Shown here: positions 25,366 to 37,699 of the stretch, one piece after another | How the letters are laid out: every line of letters starts with the position of its first letter | Position numbering within the stretch: position 1 is the first letter of the stretch | Assembly: GCA_032988165.1 (NCBI GenBank) | Contig: JANTQF010000112.1 | Coordinates: 39,804-103,803 of the forward strand | DNA length: 64,000 bases | Direction: 5' to 3' | Origin: Emmonsiellopsis sp. PD_33 | Lineage: Eukaryota > Ascomycota > Eurotiomycetes > Onygenales > Ajellomycetaceae | Notes under the pieces: generated by a model | Seen by the model: only the letters and a program-made list of their open reading frames with translations | What the model was told of the DNA's origin: nothing | Databases searched by the model: none | Program-made: the position numbers and the translations under genes

Positions 25366-25938
25366 TCATTGCACATAATCATACGGAGATCATCAGGATA
25401 CGGGATTTTTGCAGTTGCAGAAGGAGGGTAGGTATGTTCTAACGGAGAAAAACGGAGCCTTTGACGCGTCTTTGTGTAGGGCGGCCGGGTCGATATTTCG
25501 TCCCATTCCATCTCCCCCAAGCAAACGAGAGAACGAATATGGTGTCTGCGGCGCCAGGGGAGAGAGGACACGATTCCACCAGCGGTATGTGCTGCGACTG
25601 TACCAATTTGCATTTTGGCGGCGTTGAGTTCGAAACCTTCCTTTTTTGCTGTGGTTTTTCGAATTGCAAAGCGGAGTAGCTAGAGTTATTTTCTTGTTGT
25701 TTTTAATTTTCTCCAATCTAGGCCGTTGATTGTAGTTCACCTTCTTTTCCAGATCGTTTTTCTTTGCCCGTCTCCAGCTTGCGGTTTGCTGGCCCATATA
25801 CCAGCCGGACGACGTGCCGTCGGTGAATGCTGTGTTGCTCTATGAGGAACACATCCTGATACCCATACTCAACTGCTCAACTGACTATGGTCGACCTATG
25901 ATCCAACTAGGTTGGAGTATCTTTGCTGGATTTGCTAT

Positions 25939-25965
25939 AGCCAAAGGCCAAAGATGCCTTTGGCT
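25939..25965. repeat. Perfect hairpin, AGCCAAAGGC arms
   Basis: AGCCAAAGGC at 25939-25948 faces GCCTTTGGCT at 25956-25965 across a 7-base loop. It sits between genes in an AT-rich patch. It could be part of a small non-autonomous element or a transcript-end hairpin; function is unknown. Confidence 0.5.
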
Positions 25966-26067
25966 GTTGTCTGTCTCTTTATCCATATTTAGAGGAAGCA
26001 CTGTCGAGCAGAGAATTCTCGACTCCCATCTGCCCTATCTATTCCTAGTTGTAATTGGCTTGTAGTA

Positions 26068-26116
26068 TATGAGGATATACTTGTTAACATACATGTACTA
26101 TATGCATATCCTCATA
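26068..26116. repeat. 11-bp inverted repeat TATGAGGATAT
   Basis: TATGAGGATAT at 26068-26078 pairs with ATATCCTCATA at 26106-26116 over 27 bases. The same 11-mer recurs at 34303-34313 in the decayed island. Confidence 0.4.
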
Positions 26117-26369
26117 TTCATGGCATTTGTCTTCCATCTGAACAGACAAAGAATAAACCCATAGAGCAATCATTTACCATCCCCCTCTCATTGTTCACCT
26201 CTGTCCCGCCTGGTGTGTTCCTCATGCCCACAGTGACCATCTCCCCCCCAACCCCCTTTTCCCCCTCCCATCCCCCCTTTCTTGCCAACCACCCCCTCAC
26301 AACACCGCACTCCACCACACACCGCATCACATCTCGTCACAACACGCCCCAAACCACCCGCACGCAGCC

Positions 26370-28354
26370 ATGTATGCTGCAGACCAGGACCCTGAAAGCC
26401 CCTGGCGCCCATACCACGGCTTCCGCGCCGTCGTCCGCTACCCAAACACTCCCCAGGACGCGTACCATCTCCAAGCCAGCTCCCCAGCAACCTCCCTCTC
26501 AGCCGCCAGCGCCGACCACGAAGCAGCAATGGGTATCCCGATGCAGATGCAAATGCCAATGGGCATGGCCATGCCAAACAGCAGTTTCCAGCCACAACAA
26601 CAACAGCAGTATCCGCAGCCAGCCTTCCACCCGCACCAGGGACCTGCGCCATCCTCCTCAGTCCCCGCTGTCCAACCGCATGGCAACAACAGCACCATCA
26701 ACAACAATCCCAGCAACCCGTACCTGGGCTTCGCAGGCCACGCTACTCCCGCAGCACAAGCCATGTACGCGGCCACTGCTCCGACTCCAGCACCCGCTCC
26801 GGACCAGCACCAGCAGCACCAGCAGCAGCAGCTCCAAGCCAACCTCATCTACACGGTCGACCATCTGCACAGCGCGCTGCGCCACAAGGACTCCGACCTC
26901 GTGCGCACCAAGACCGAGCTGGACATGGCCACGGCCAACTCGCGCGAGGTGCTCCGCTTGATGGAGGCGCGCATTGCGGAGCTGGAGGAGCTGGTTAGCA
27001 AGCAGAAGGCGACTATTAGTAACCAGAGCAAGGCTATTTCTGCCCCGCGTGGTAATGGGAATGGCAATGGGAATGGGAGTATTGGCAGCAGCGGCTACAC
27101 TGGCAATGCCAATGGCAACGGCAATGGCCCGGCTGCTGGGAATGGGAACGGATACGGACATGGCCAAGGCACCAAGTCGCGCGCATTGTCCTTCAACTTC
27201 GCAACGCCACAGCATCACCACCACCACGGAAGCGGGCAGGGTGGTTCTCGCGTCTCGCGCTACCAGCATGTGTTTAACAACCCGCCGCCGAAATTCGGGC
27301 TCGCGACGCCGCAGTCGCAGGGCCAGTCGGCCATGTCGTCCGTCGAGCGGTTGAATGCCTTTGTGCCGTCCATTGGCAACAGTCCCGGGACAGGCGGCGG
27401 CGGCGGGGCGGAGGAGAAAGTTATCCCGCTCTCGTCGTTGCCGGTGGATCTGCCCGATGGCATGATGATTATGGAGGAGGCGAATTTCAACGCGATGGAT
27501 TTCGGAAACAAGTTCCTCGCCGTGTGGGAGAAGGTGGAGAATTTCGCGAAGACGTACCTCCTCGGCGCTCCGGGTAATAGTCACGGCAATGGGAACGGGA
27601 ATGTCACTGCTACTGCTGCCGTGGACGTTGAGGTGGCCAAGAGCCTCGTCGTGGCGTCTGGGCTGGAGCCGGCTGCGATGGCGGAGTTGCTGGGTGATCC
27701 GGCCATGCGCCATCTCGTGCTGGCGCGGGTGATGAATTACTACCTGAGCAAGAAGGTGATGCACATCTCCGTCATCCGCGGATTCGAGTCGACCGCCGAC
27801 TCGGAGATTGGGCAGATGATCCGGCTGATGTATCCTGGTATGTCCCTTTCCATACAATATCCATCATAGAACCCCCTACTGACTAGGAGGTATATAATAT
27901 AGACGCCCCCCTCACGGTCCGCGCGCTCCTCCACGAAGCCATGCGCCGCCAGGTAAACCGCATCCGCAACATCCCGCTCTTCCCCAACTTCTACAACAAG
28001 CGCAAGAACGAGAACGCCAACCGGCTCTGGTCGCTCATCGAGCACCTGGTACAGCGCAACCACCCGGCGATCTGGAACGACTACGTCGCACTCATCGAGG
28101 AGACGCACGAGCTGGCGCTGACGATGTTCTCTGGGCCGTACGAGTTCAAGTTCCTGTTCGCGGAGGTGGGCGGGGGGGTTGATGGGGCGACGATGGTTGC
28201 GAGGGATGCGGTGGTGGTGGATGGGAATGGCAATGGGGGTGGGGAGAGTGTGGTGAAGATGTGTGTGACGCCGACGATCTGGTTCCGCAGCAATGCAAAT
28301 GGGATGCGCGAGGCGATGCAGGTGGTTAATTTGGCGACTGTCATGTTGAAGTGA
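26370..28354 (+). CDS. Unrecognised fungal protein with coiled coil and Gln/Asn/Gly repeats
   Basis: Two exons (26370..27837, 27903..28354) with a 65-bp intron (GTATGT...TATAG) encode 639 residues. The first 155 residues are Pro/Gln/Met-rich with short Q runs. Residues about 160-225 are a heptad-like, charged helix ending in ARIAELEELVSKQKATI, probably a coiled coil. Residues 230-270 are NGNG-type repeats. From about 330 on the chain is folded-looking: PVDLPDGMMIMEEANFNAMDF, then helical sequence containing YLSKKVMHISVIRGF, and after the intron a conserved-looking helical region rich in Arg and aromatic residues. I do not recognise a family. The layout (disordered head, coiled coil, helical tail) suggests an assembly or scaffold protein, but this is not evidence of function. 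Confidence 0.75.
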
Positions 28355-29231
28355 TGTGTCTGGATAAGTGTGTTGGATCTGACTGTGGAATCTGGCTACA
28401 TGAGTATCCTGGATCTGCTTGTTGAAGTTGGGCTAACCCGTGCCTATCTAACTAGCTATGCTGCTTGTTTTGTTGTTGTTTTTAATAATATGAGGGAGGG
28501 TGTGGCCGATGAAGGAATGCATGTATGTACGTACAAAAAGAAAAAGAAATAAAAAGGACAGAAGGGTTCTTTGAATAGTTAACTATCTGATTGCATAGTT
28601 CATGACTACTAATATCTCAAGGGTTTGGGGGATAGAATGCATTTTATCCAGCATAGACATCTTGGTATGTTCTGCAGTATTCAACACTCCTCGTATCCCT
28701 CTCATCCTCTCATCCCTTCATAATTAACTACATACTTGGATAGTAGAGATTCCTGTTCAGATATTGTAACTCTAACCCCACCATGGTTTAATCAAAAAAC
28801 TCTTCATCCCACTAATAGTAAGAAACAACTAAACAAACAATATCCATCCACTAGGCTATTTAGCTGCAGACCCTGAACTTGGTTACATTCTTAATTCCGC
28901 TATTATCACTGCTGTAACCTGCGCTGTCTCCTTTGTTGGGATTTCGATATTTAAATCCCATCTTCATCTTCTCTTTCCATCTCAGCCCAACCTCACCCAC
29001 CAACATCAGCAAGAAAACAACAACATCAACATCATCCCAGCCCACCTCCAGTTATTTATCCAGTCAACAGGCTGAGTTGTCCAACCTAAATACTTCGCAA
29101 GGTCAAATCTCGCAAATTCCTCCTCAACCACGGAATTAGCCCGACGGCACGACGCCTCCGCCCCAACGCCAACCTCCTCGAAGACAACCGAATACACACC
29201 TATCTCTCTCGCCGTCGATGTGGCTGCTCCA
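28355..29231. other. Intergenic: 3' region and PP2C promoter
   Basis: About 880 bp, AT-rich, between two plus-strand genes. An AATAAA-like element (AAATAAAAAGG) at about 28547 may mark the end of the upstream transcript. No gene was seen. Confidence 0.5.
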
Positions 29232-31178
29232 ATGAGTTCCCGTGCAGTAAAGCGCGCGACTGTTCGCGCATGGACGTTGGCAGACAGCTACAGTATGCAT
29301 CCATATGCTATCTCTCTCCTCACCGCGCTGACCTGACCTCCTTGCCCCCCTCCAGCCTTCATCGCAACCTATCTGCGCCGTCACCAGAGCACCGAAGCCC
29401 TGCCGCAGCACCAGAAACACCCCCAGCAGCACCAGCAGCAACATCCCCCCCAGCAGCGCAGCCAGCATGACAGCGCCCACCCCCCCTCCCGCCGCCATTT
29501 CCACGACTACTTCGTCACCCACCTCCCGTCCTCCTCGCTGCACCCCGACTCCCGCGCCGTCCCAGGCCTGCATCACAAACTGCCCCGTTCGGCCTCGACC
29601 CCGCACAGCCTCGCCTCGTCATGGAGCCACTCGCCCGCCACCGTGCAGGCCCCCATCGGCGTCTCGCGCGAGACTACCGTCGTCCGCATCCCGCTGCGCA
29701 GCGCCAAACACCATTTCGGCGTCTCCATGGCCCGCGGCACGCGCCCCACCAACGAAGACACCTACCAGGCCGGCGTCATTGATCTGCCCGCGTTTGCGAA
29801 GCGCGCGCCGTTGTCGTTGACCATCGGCGCGAGGTCGGCTACGGCCGCCGTTACGGCTGCTACTGCTGGCGGCGGTGGGCCGGAGAGGACGGGGGAGGTT
29901 GCGGAGAACAGGGCGGCGGAGACCGCGAGCGGGGATCCGCAGGTTTTTTACTTTGGCGTGTTTGATGGCCATGGCGGCGTGGAGTGTAGTGAGTTTTTGA
30001 AGGATAGGCTACATGAGTATGTGCAGGATGCGGCCGCAGCGTTTGAGCTGCAGTCTAGTTTGAAAAGGGATACGGATACTGGGAGGATGGGGGAGGGGGA
30101 AACGCTTGATGAAGGGAACAAGGACACTACAGCCCCCAGCGAGGAGATGTTGAAACTACATGCGGATCTTCCAATCATACAAGGAGCGAATAGATACAAA
30201 ATCGGCGAGCTGGAGAGAGCCCTGGTAGTCGACTGGAAGGACCTGGTAGGCGGCTACTACCGCCGCTTCCGCCCGCAGCACTTCTCCTACTTTGGCGAAA
30301 ACCAGTCGCGCGGCGACGGCTTCGGCTCCTCGCTCGAAGGCAAAGGCAAAGGCACCAGCTGCGGCGCCTCGATCGACGAAGTCCTCGAATACGCCTTTCT
30401 CAAAGCGGACTTCGACTTCGTCTCCGCGCAAGCCCTCAAGCAAGACGACGACCTCGTACAGGCCGAAAAGCCGCTCAACGAAAGCGACGTCCTCCACAAC
30501 CCTAGCCGGCCGCGGCATGCCATGATCGGCGGGCCACACCGCTTCAAGGGCGGCAGCACCGCCAGCATCGCCATGATCTCCACCCCAACCCCGACCCCCT
30601 TCTGGCACCCGTCCACGCCCTCCTCCCTCCTCGTCTCCCACGTCGGCGACACGCGCATCCTCCTCTGCTCCACCGCCACGGGCGCCGCCATCCCGCTCAC
30701 AACAGACCACCACCCCTCCTCCCCCATCGAAAGCAACCGCCTCCGCCGCTACGCAGCCACCTTCGTCACCGACTCGTTCGGCGAGGAGCGCATGAGCGGC
30801 CTCGCCAACACGCGCGCCTTTGGCGACATGCGGAGCAAACGCATCGGGGTCTCCGCCGAGCCGGAGATCCGGCGCGTCGAGATGGGCGCGGCCGAGTATT
30901 CGTTTCTCGTGCTCATGTCGGACGGGGTCAGCGGGGCGCTGTCCGATCAGGAGGTTGTGGATATTGTGAAGGAGGCCAGGACGCCGGATGAGGCGGCCGC
31001 GGATGTCGTGGCGTTTGCGACGGAGGTTAGTGGCGATGGGGATAATGCGACGTGTCTTGTTGTGAGGCTGGGGGGGTGGGAGAGGAGGCTGGAGGGGGGG
31101 TTGGGGAGTATGGGGACGAAGGAGGAGAGGGAGTGGAGGAGGGCGGAGGCGACGGATCCGAGGAAGAGGAGGAGGTGA
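29232..31178 (+). CDS. PP2C-type protein serine/threonine phosphatase (Ptc6-like)
   Basis: Two exons (29232..29292, 29356..31178) encode 627 residues; the intron is 63 bp (GTATGC...CCAG). The short first exon gives an N-terminus rich in Arg and Ser with few acids, compatible with mitochondrial import, followed by a Gln/His run and the conserved-looking SRRHFHDYFVTHLPSSS. PP2C motifs follow in order: RPTNEDTY (about 149), FGVFDGHGG (about 222), HVGDTR, LTTDHHPSS, GLANTRAFGDM, LMSDGVSGALSD (about 541) and GDNATCLV. The metal-binding aspartates in DGHGG, SDG and DN are present, so Mg/Mn-dependent phosphatase activity is expected. Yeast Ptc6, a mitochondrial PP2C linked to mitophagy and pyruvate dehydrogenase, is the closest idea, based on N-terminus and layout only. 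A simple start at an internal codon would lose the targeting region. Confidence 0.87.
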
Positions 31179-32462
31179 TTTATCCTTTTTTTGGGGTGAT
31201 GTTGGGATGAGCATTGATATCATATCACAGTTGTATGCATTTTTCGGTGTTTTGGGATTTGGATTGCATTCGGGGAAATGAAATGGCTGACTAGGCTATG
31301 GCTATGGCTATGACTATGGCTTTTTTAGATTTGTTTTGTTTAGAATGATGGATGATTTTACAGATGGCTGAAAAGGAAAATAGATAGATACAACATCATC
31401 CCCACGATGCATGTATACATGCGCGTGATTTACTAATGGTTAATAGAGATTCTGCTTCGGTAGTTACGTTACATCCATGCAGCCCCTATTCCTGCTATGT
31501 ATCGATCACCTCCATGCATCTGTGAATCCATCTCCATCATCCAGCAGTCCCGAATTATCAATGAATAATACCGGCCTGATTAACTACCTAATTACAGCAC
31601 TGCCTGATATTCCCATCCGACCTCGTGAATGAATAAACCCAATCACCAACCAAACCAACCAACCAACCAGCAAGTAAGTGATTAACTCCCCCCTATTCCC
31701 CCAGATCATCCCCCTCAACGCACCCCTTCCATTCTTTCTTCTCTATTTACCTTACCCCCTCCACTTCTCCCCTCCCCTCCCCGTTTAGAACCATAACTAC
31801 ATATACTAACTACCCATCTATCTACCTATCTATTTCCACTCTACTACTACTCCATAATACATACCACCGACCAACCCCCACTACAGCTCCGAGGCAAGAC
31901 CTGCATTAGAAACCTCCAAATCACCTATCCTGGACTACCTACGAGCAAACAAACACAGACCGAATCGCAGAGGTCAGTGATACCTCCGAGTCCCACGGCG
32001 TCGAGGCCTGTTCCCAACGGGTACGGGATAGAAAACCCCCAAACATCCATCAACCAACCCATCCTCCTCGCCGCAATGACACACTAACTAGTAGTTAAAT
32101 AACTACAACCGTCCCGTTTCAACTTTCCCGGCTTGCTGTTTGATACAGATAAATATTGCACCGGCACTGCTGGCAATAAATATAGCTGTCCTTGACTAAG
32201 GTCCACTACTACTGTGAGGGGTCAGGCTTTCCATTTGGAGAGGGCCGACCGTGCCAGTATTTAAGGGAAAGATTCCCACATTCTTCTAGCTTTTAGAGAA
32301 TTATCCATCCTACAGTTTCTAGGGGAAGATGACCTCTAGACCGAGAGGCGAGTAGGCTTTTCAGTACGTACCAAAAACTGACTCATCCCCCCCCTTTTCA
32401 AATGCTTCAGGATAAGGTAGAGGACGTGCTAACAGGGTTATATAGACATCATAACTACCACA
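31179..32462. other. Intergenic with simple repeats
   Basis: About 1.3 kb. It holds a GGCTAT tandem (31295-31323), an AACC tandem (about 31645-31672) and AT/CT-rich stretches. No gene is supported. Confidence 0.5.
31295..31323 (+). repeat. GGCTAT/GACTAT hexamer tandem
   Basis: Four to five imperfect copies of a GCTATG hexamer just past the PP2C gene. Confidence 0.6.
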
Positions 32463-32910
32463 ATGCCATCCCAGGAGCGCCCGGTGCTGGCGGAGAAGCT
32501 TGAGCAGGTCTGTGTGTGTTGTTGTGCCGCTGTTCTCCCATTTACCCCGATGGGGCCATGTGTGCCTACACCTGAGGGGCACTGCGCTCGCTGCGGCCGG
32601 GGCCACAGGTGCGCCAGGGTGAGTTAGGCATTTCCTGCTGTTTACAGTGTATTTACTGACTCTAGCATAGATGCCAGAGGAATACCAGGAGCGCCTGGAG
32701 ATGATTCTGTGGACCGCTTCGCTTCTCTGGGGCCACCGACAGGACCGGCGAGTCTACTGGGGTCTGCACGCGCTGGCCATATTGAATTTGATGGACGACG
32801 TCTTCGCCTCTCTCAGCGGTGCCCAGTCAGAGCCCTTTGCCCCCATTGTCGCGCCTGCGGAGTTGCCCCCTGCCCCCGTTGCTTCGCCTCCTGCGCCCCC
32901 TGATCAGTGA
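32463..32910 (+). CDS. Small Cys-rich protein with putative zinc-binding motif
   Basis: Two exons (32463..32618, 32671..32910) join in phase 0 across a 52-bp intron (GTGAGT, TACTGAC branch, ATAG acceptor) to give 131 residues. The first exon has a VCVCCC cluster and then GHCARCGRGHRC, a CxxC-x4-C pattern that could bind one zinc ion. The junction runs into MPEEYQERLEMILW, an amphipathic helix, and the tail is Ala/Pro-rich. Small fungal proteins with a CxxC knuckle followed by a PEEY-type helix occur as poorly characterised families, often near repeats; this one borders the decayed island. Both ATGs (32463 and 32671) are possible starts, but only the spliced form contains the Cys motif. Function is unknown. 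Confidence 0.5.
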
Positions 32911-34098
32911 GACGCAAATAGACTCCCAGTTACCAAGACATGGCTAACTATTTAGGTTAGTTTTGCGAACCGCAAATCAGCAACGGGCGATTCTCTTTTC
33001 CTCTCTGAATTTCAAAGGAGAGGGAGGCTCGTTACAGCAGCTAGATGGATTACTTCCTCGGTAACGCGCGCTTCATAGTGTGCCGAAAGATTATCAGCCG
33101 GCTCGCTATTGCGAATCACAACCGGCTCGTCTATGTCAGTCGCCATCAACCCCGACGAATCACACATGAGTCGATTGTCATAGTTGGAGGGCATCTCTCC
33201 CCCATACACCGTGGCAACTGTTGACTGCGAGATGCCATTGAGCAACTCAGAAATATTATCACTTTATACATATATCACCACCGACAGCAACAGCAAGCAG
33301 CCAGCAGGCCTGGGTTACGGACTGGCTGACTTACTTAACTCCCCTATTCAGCATCTGGCTTGGAAGAACTGGATATCAAGTCCAACTCGATACTTACGGC
33401 GAGAAGGGGTAACTATTAACTATGCGGCGTGACGCACTTGTCCACTAGGACAAACGAACACTCACACCGTGGGTAAAGTGGGACGTTGACCGAGAACTTA
33501 AGTTAGAAGGCAACCCTCATTATGGTCCCTCCAGCGTTGATCAACCAATGGGCAAATGAGATCGAATCTCGCTTCTAGTCGGCAGCATGGCGGGAAGGAC
33601 GTAGCCTTGTTCGAGAAGTTGTCCCCAGGGAAGCGCCGCAAGAGCGGTAAAGGCAAAAACAGAGTGACAGTGAGGCTGCAGGTGTACATTTATTATGGAG
33701 ATGAGAACGAGGGCCTCACTGGGAGATGCAATACAATCACCACAAAACTCAGCCGCACAGCCGCTCTTTTCTCCACGCCGGAACAGTCGAAAGTAGGCCG
33801 GGGTCCCCCTTTAACCACCCCAGTCCATAAACCACCATTACGCCCCTACAACCTCACCCAAGAGGCCTCAGAGGCCAACTTGAAATAGGCAGAAGTAGAT
33901 CAAAAAGATAAGTAAGTTCATATTTATTATTATAAATTCATTTCTAATTTGGCTTTCAGGTCCATCGCTTCCTGAAATTCCTGGTCCCGACGGCCATTAC
34001 AAGGCCGATGGACCCGACGGCCGGTATGAGCAGGTAGCGAAGAACGGGCAATCCTCGCTCGCTGTTCGACATGGGCCCAGCGCCCAAAGGAATGGTGC
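32911..34098. other. Left flank of the decayed island
   Basis: About 1.2 kb with only short, overlapping frames and no domain that can be named. It leads into the first helicase fragment. Confidence 0.45.
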
Positions 34099-34299
34099 AT
34101 GTGGCACCGCAGCACCACCGAGACAACGGCAAACAGTACCGCCTTGTTTCTGGATCCAGACTGGCACGGCTCCCTCTCCGGCCTGTTTGGCCGAATCATT
34201 CTTGACGAAGCGCAATTGACGTTAATTACACTGCGTCTGGTGCTATGCGATAGCCAAGGCATTTCTCAAGAAGCCAAGAGGGGAGTTTATATCGCATAA
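34099..34299 (+). pseudogene. SNF2-helicase fragment, motif II region
   Basis: The frame reads LSGLFGRIILDEAQ, matching the SNF2 motif II block (GRxILDEAH) with Gln in place of His. The helicase-like match is lost within a few dozen codons on either side. It is the first of several helicase pieces in the island. Confidence 0.55.
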
Positions 34300-34935
34300 C
34301 AGTATGAGGATATATCAGATGGGATGGCAGTGAGTGGGAAGGATCACTACTATCGATATTGATAATTGATATCACTGCTTATTTGACCACGCCAAACTTA
34401 AGTCTCTCGTGCATCAATCGTCAGGCCGTGGTGAAATGAGATAAGAGGCACCAAAACATCAAATACCTACCTCCCTCGGTCTTCGTCGACGATTTGCCAA
34501 CGAAACGGAACGGCAATTTGAACAATTACCATAGTTAACCAGACAAGCTCCCACTCACTGACGACGATACCCAAGCTCCCACTCACACCCATTGACGAAG
34601 ATACCTCAAGTCCTTTCTTTCGCGACGACCTACCAACATGGCTCCCGGTCGTTGTGCTCGCAGTACCACGAACCGTTGCGGTTTGGCCAATTAGAGCGCC
34701 TGACGGGCAGAAACTACTAGTAGTTACTTGCGCCGGACGAGCAGACTTTTGAAGGAATCTGTTGTCAATTTCTTCTGACCTTTGCTGTAAATCTTTATGA
34801 AAATTGGATCAAGCACCAATAGTACAGGGGGTCTCTCAGATCGTTTCAAAGCCTACAGATCTGAGGTTGCGATACCATGCAGGGTCGGGGACGCCCTTGA
34901 AAAAATGGATATAAGATGTTAAACCATCACTTGTC

Positions 34936-35320
34936 ATGCTGGTTGCCGATTCCTCCAGCTCGAATTGTCCCGAAAGGTCATCCAATCCTGTGTACCAAAC
35001 CATACTTGCACCAGACAAGCAGAATTTTGAAGGAATCTGTTGTCAATTTCCTCTGACCTTTGCACCAAATCTTTCTGACATACTCACAGCACCAAGCCCC
35101 CCTTTCATTGAGTTCTTCAAAACCCTACCCAAATTATCCGACATTACAGAAACAAAGGCTCGGGGGTCAATCCGCGCATCGTCCATTCAATCTCGCAAAG
35201 CAGCACACTGTTTTTTAATATCGTCGGCAACCACCCCTATTTAACGAACCAGGCGATTGGAAGGATACTTGCAGATTGGACAGACAAGGATTGTAAAGGT
35301 GTATGAGTATGTCATCCCAA
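34936..35320 (+). pseudogene. SNF2-helicase fragment, linker and motif VI (frameshifted)
   Basis: A frame from 34936 to 35244 contains FIEFFKTLPKLSDI, which recurs in altered form at 36590-36650. Directly after it, bases 35246-35310 encode a motif VI-like QAIGRI and, one frame over, QIGQTRIVKVYEY, so a one-base shift interrupts the motif. Confidence 0.55.
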
Positions 35321-35343
35321 TTTGAATGACTAGGAGCTCGACA

Positions 35344-35490
35344 TTGACCTGGACCGAACGTCTCTGGAAGCCAAATCCGAACTGACAACCAGGGTATTCC
35401 GCTCGTCCAAACGCCTCCGCGCCCTCGTCCCCCTTATGATCGATATAGTGATTCGGGAAAAGGAGAAAGCAATCATCTGGTGTTTGGTAA
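35344..35490 (+). pseudogene. SNF2-helicase fragment, pre-motif IV linker
   Basis: The frame reads RALVPLMIDIVIREKEKAIIWC, resembling the helix and strand that open the second helicase lobe in SNF2 proteins. The following sequence does not continue the fold. Confidence 0.4.
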
Positions 35491-36299
35491 CTACCTGTCG
35501 GGTAGCAAATATGCGGCGGGTCTCATGGCCGAACTCAACCAACAATCTCCCTTTGTCCAAGCCCAGACCTGCAAGCGAAACGGCAAAATTAAGCCCCTTA
35601 AACAGTGCGATGTCAATATTTTACACGTTCCGTCAGGACACCCTGTTGGAGCGGGCCGACCTACTAGCGGGTCGGACCAACAAAATAACGGAAGCCCTAG
35701 TCAAACTGCCAGCAGTTGATGCCCCTGTCTTGCGGCCCGATGCCCCGCAGATCAACTGGAAACGGGGAACCAACGTGGAGGCAGTGCTTGGCCAGTCCCG
35801 CGGGCAGCGTAAAGACCTGGCAAAGCCATGTCAACCCACGAGAAGCAGATATTGTGCGCTGAGGCTGCGGCGCTCACAGGGGGTGTTTATGCTGCTGCCA
35901 CTGGCTACATTAGCACATCATTAAAACACACGGTCAAAGACGTTGTGACTTGGCACGCACAAGGGATTCTCATGCGGGCTTTACACGGTTAATGGGTCTG
36001 TTCACACGGCAATCGGACAGGCCGTAGTGGCAGAGGACTTCTCATCAACAGGATGTACCACGGGAGATGCAGGTACCAAGAGAGATAGAAGCCTGATGGA
36101 AAACGAGACCTCGGTGGAGACTTCACAGAAAATAGGGGCTAGCAGTCAGACGGAATACAATCACAACCAGACTGAACAGGAATGATGATCTTTTCAGCAA
36201 GCCAGACCAGGCAAATCTGGTTATATTGACATTATACCATATCTTCTCCTAGCAGAATAGGAGGGCTACCATCAACCATTTCTCAGCATGATCCACTGG

Positions 36300-36660
36300 G
36301 GGGCCTCCCCAGGGATTACCCAAGGAGCCTGGCTGGCATGTTTGGTCTCATTGTATTTGATGAAGCATACATGCTCTAGAACACAGATTCAGGCCTGGCA
36401 AAACTATGTCTGCAAACATACATTCAGCAGTTAATTCAAGCTTAATGTACACCTAAAAACAAAGAAGCATGCCATGAAAGCTGCATCGGCAGTGTTCCCA
36501 GAGTCTACGAAGATGGGTACGACAATGTTCCCACAAATCTACTCCCGATCTCCTCTTGCCTTCACCCTGGCACTCTCTGATGTGCTCGCAGCGCCAAACT
36601 CTTCCTCAATCGAGTTCTTCCAGACATTTCCAAAATTACCCGATATCAAGAAGGCTTGAG
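36300..36660 (+). pseudogene. SNF2-helicase fragment, second copy of motif II and linker
   Basis: At about 36336 the frame reads GMFGLIVFDEAYML then a stop, a second degenerate motif II (DEAY). From 36474 another frame carries SSIEFFQTFPKLPDI, homologous to the segment at 35080-35140. Confidence 0.5.
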
Positions 36661-37133
36661 GGCGATCTCTAACGCTACATACATGAGATTGCTAAACTTC
36701 AGCTGTGTATAAACAAAAGCAGGCTTCCCATGCCAGAGAGCAATGACAGTTTTTTTGCAGTACATGCAATTACTCAGCCGGAACTCAAACAGTCCTGGAT
36801 AGACACTGGTAAAGCCAGAAGCACATCAAGAATGTTAAGTCAGCAGTATCTCCACGGCCAAGGGCAGATATGGTGGCGGCGCTGAAGGACAGGGCGGGAC
36901 AGATACGGCGGTGCCTAAGACGTCTGTGAGGATGGGTAAGGGGGCGACTCCCCGGACTAAAGCAGTCAACAAGCAACTAGTCATCTCACTGTGGCTGGGT
37001 TCTCCTCTGTCTCCAGATCCGTTCTTGCTGTCCAATGTTTGGAAGGAGGGCATCAATGGTCACCCCTAACAGCAAAATCCCATATCTAATGGGACAGAAC
37101 AAGCTCTGAAAAGCTCTCAGAGCCTAGTCTATT

Positions 37134-37400
37134 ATGACTTTATTTCTGACCAGTATATCTATACAACACCAACCACCCCCTGACAGGCCAGTTACTTTTG
37201 TTGACACGCCGTATACGCAAGCAATCACCGAGCAGGCAATTGGGCGGTGTTGGAGAATCGGGGGGAAGAGAATTGTGAAGATATACGAGATACAGGCCCC
37301 CAAGTCGTTCAACACGAGACAGGTCGCGAACGCATCTGAGAAGGCGATTCCTGGCCTTATAGCTCAGTTGAATCAGTCGCTTTTCAATATAGAGGCATGA
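37134..37400 (+). pseudogene. SNF2-helicase fragment, motif VI copy
   Basis: The frame contains EQAIGRCWRIGGKRIVKIYEI, a clear SNF2 motif VI with the invariant Gln and Arg residues, followed by a helical tail and a stop. No motifs I-V precede it in frame. It is the best-preserved helicase piece. Confidence 0.65.
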
Positions 37401-37699
37401 TAAGGAACATTCCAACACCGTCAAAAGTATGCTACCCAACAAACTTTAATGGCTTGTCTATCCAGGGTTCTTTAGAGTCCTCTTCCAACCCAGAACCTCA
37501 AGAGCTGCAAGAAATCAAGATCGAGCAATGGAGGACTGAACAACAGCAACCAAATATAACCGGTGACGATAACTTGGTCATACCATTTGAGTCTATAATG
37601 CTTCGCCAACCGGGCCAAGTCATGCCAGCGCCCCCTGAGTCGGACGAGCCCGCCGCAATGGCCGCAATCTCCACTGATGAGCTTGTTAATGCATGTACA

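Larger units (their letters stand above)
25366..26369. other. Intergenic with hairpin-rich AT patch
   Basis: About 1 kb between two plus-strand genes. The stretch 25850-26120 carries a perfect 10-bp hairpin (25939-25965) and an 11-bp inverted repeat (26068-26078 with 26106-26116). The last 200 bp before 26370 are C-rich, as in fungal leaders. No coding frame is convincing. Confidence 0.5.

Noticed and set aside
26658..27857. 399-codon minus-strand frame
   Set aside because: Antisense shadow of the GC-rich coiled-coil gene; the sense strand has proper start, splice sites and helical heptads.
30156..31223. 355-codon minus-strand frame
   Set aside because: Antisense shadow of the PP2C gene, whose catalytic motifs are clear on the plus strand.
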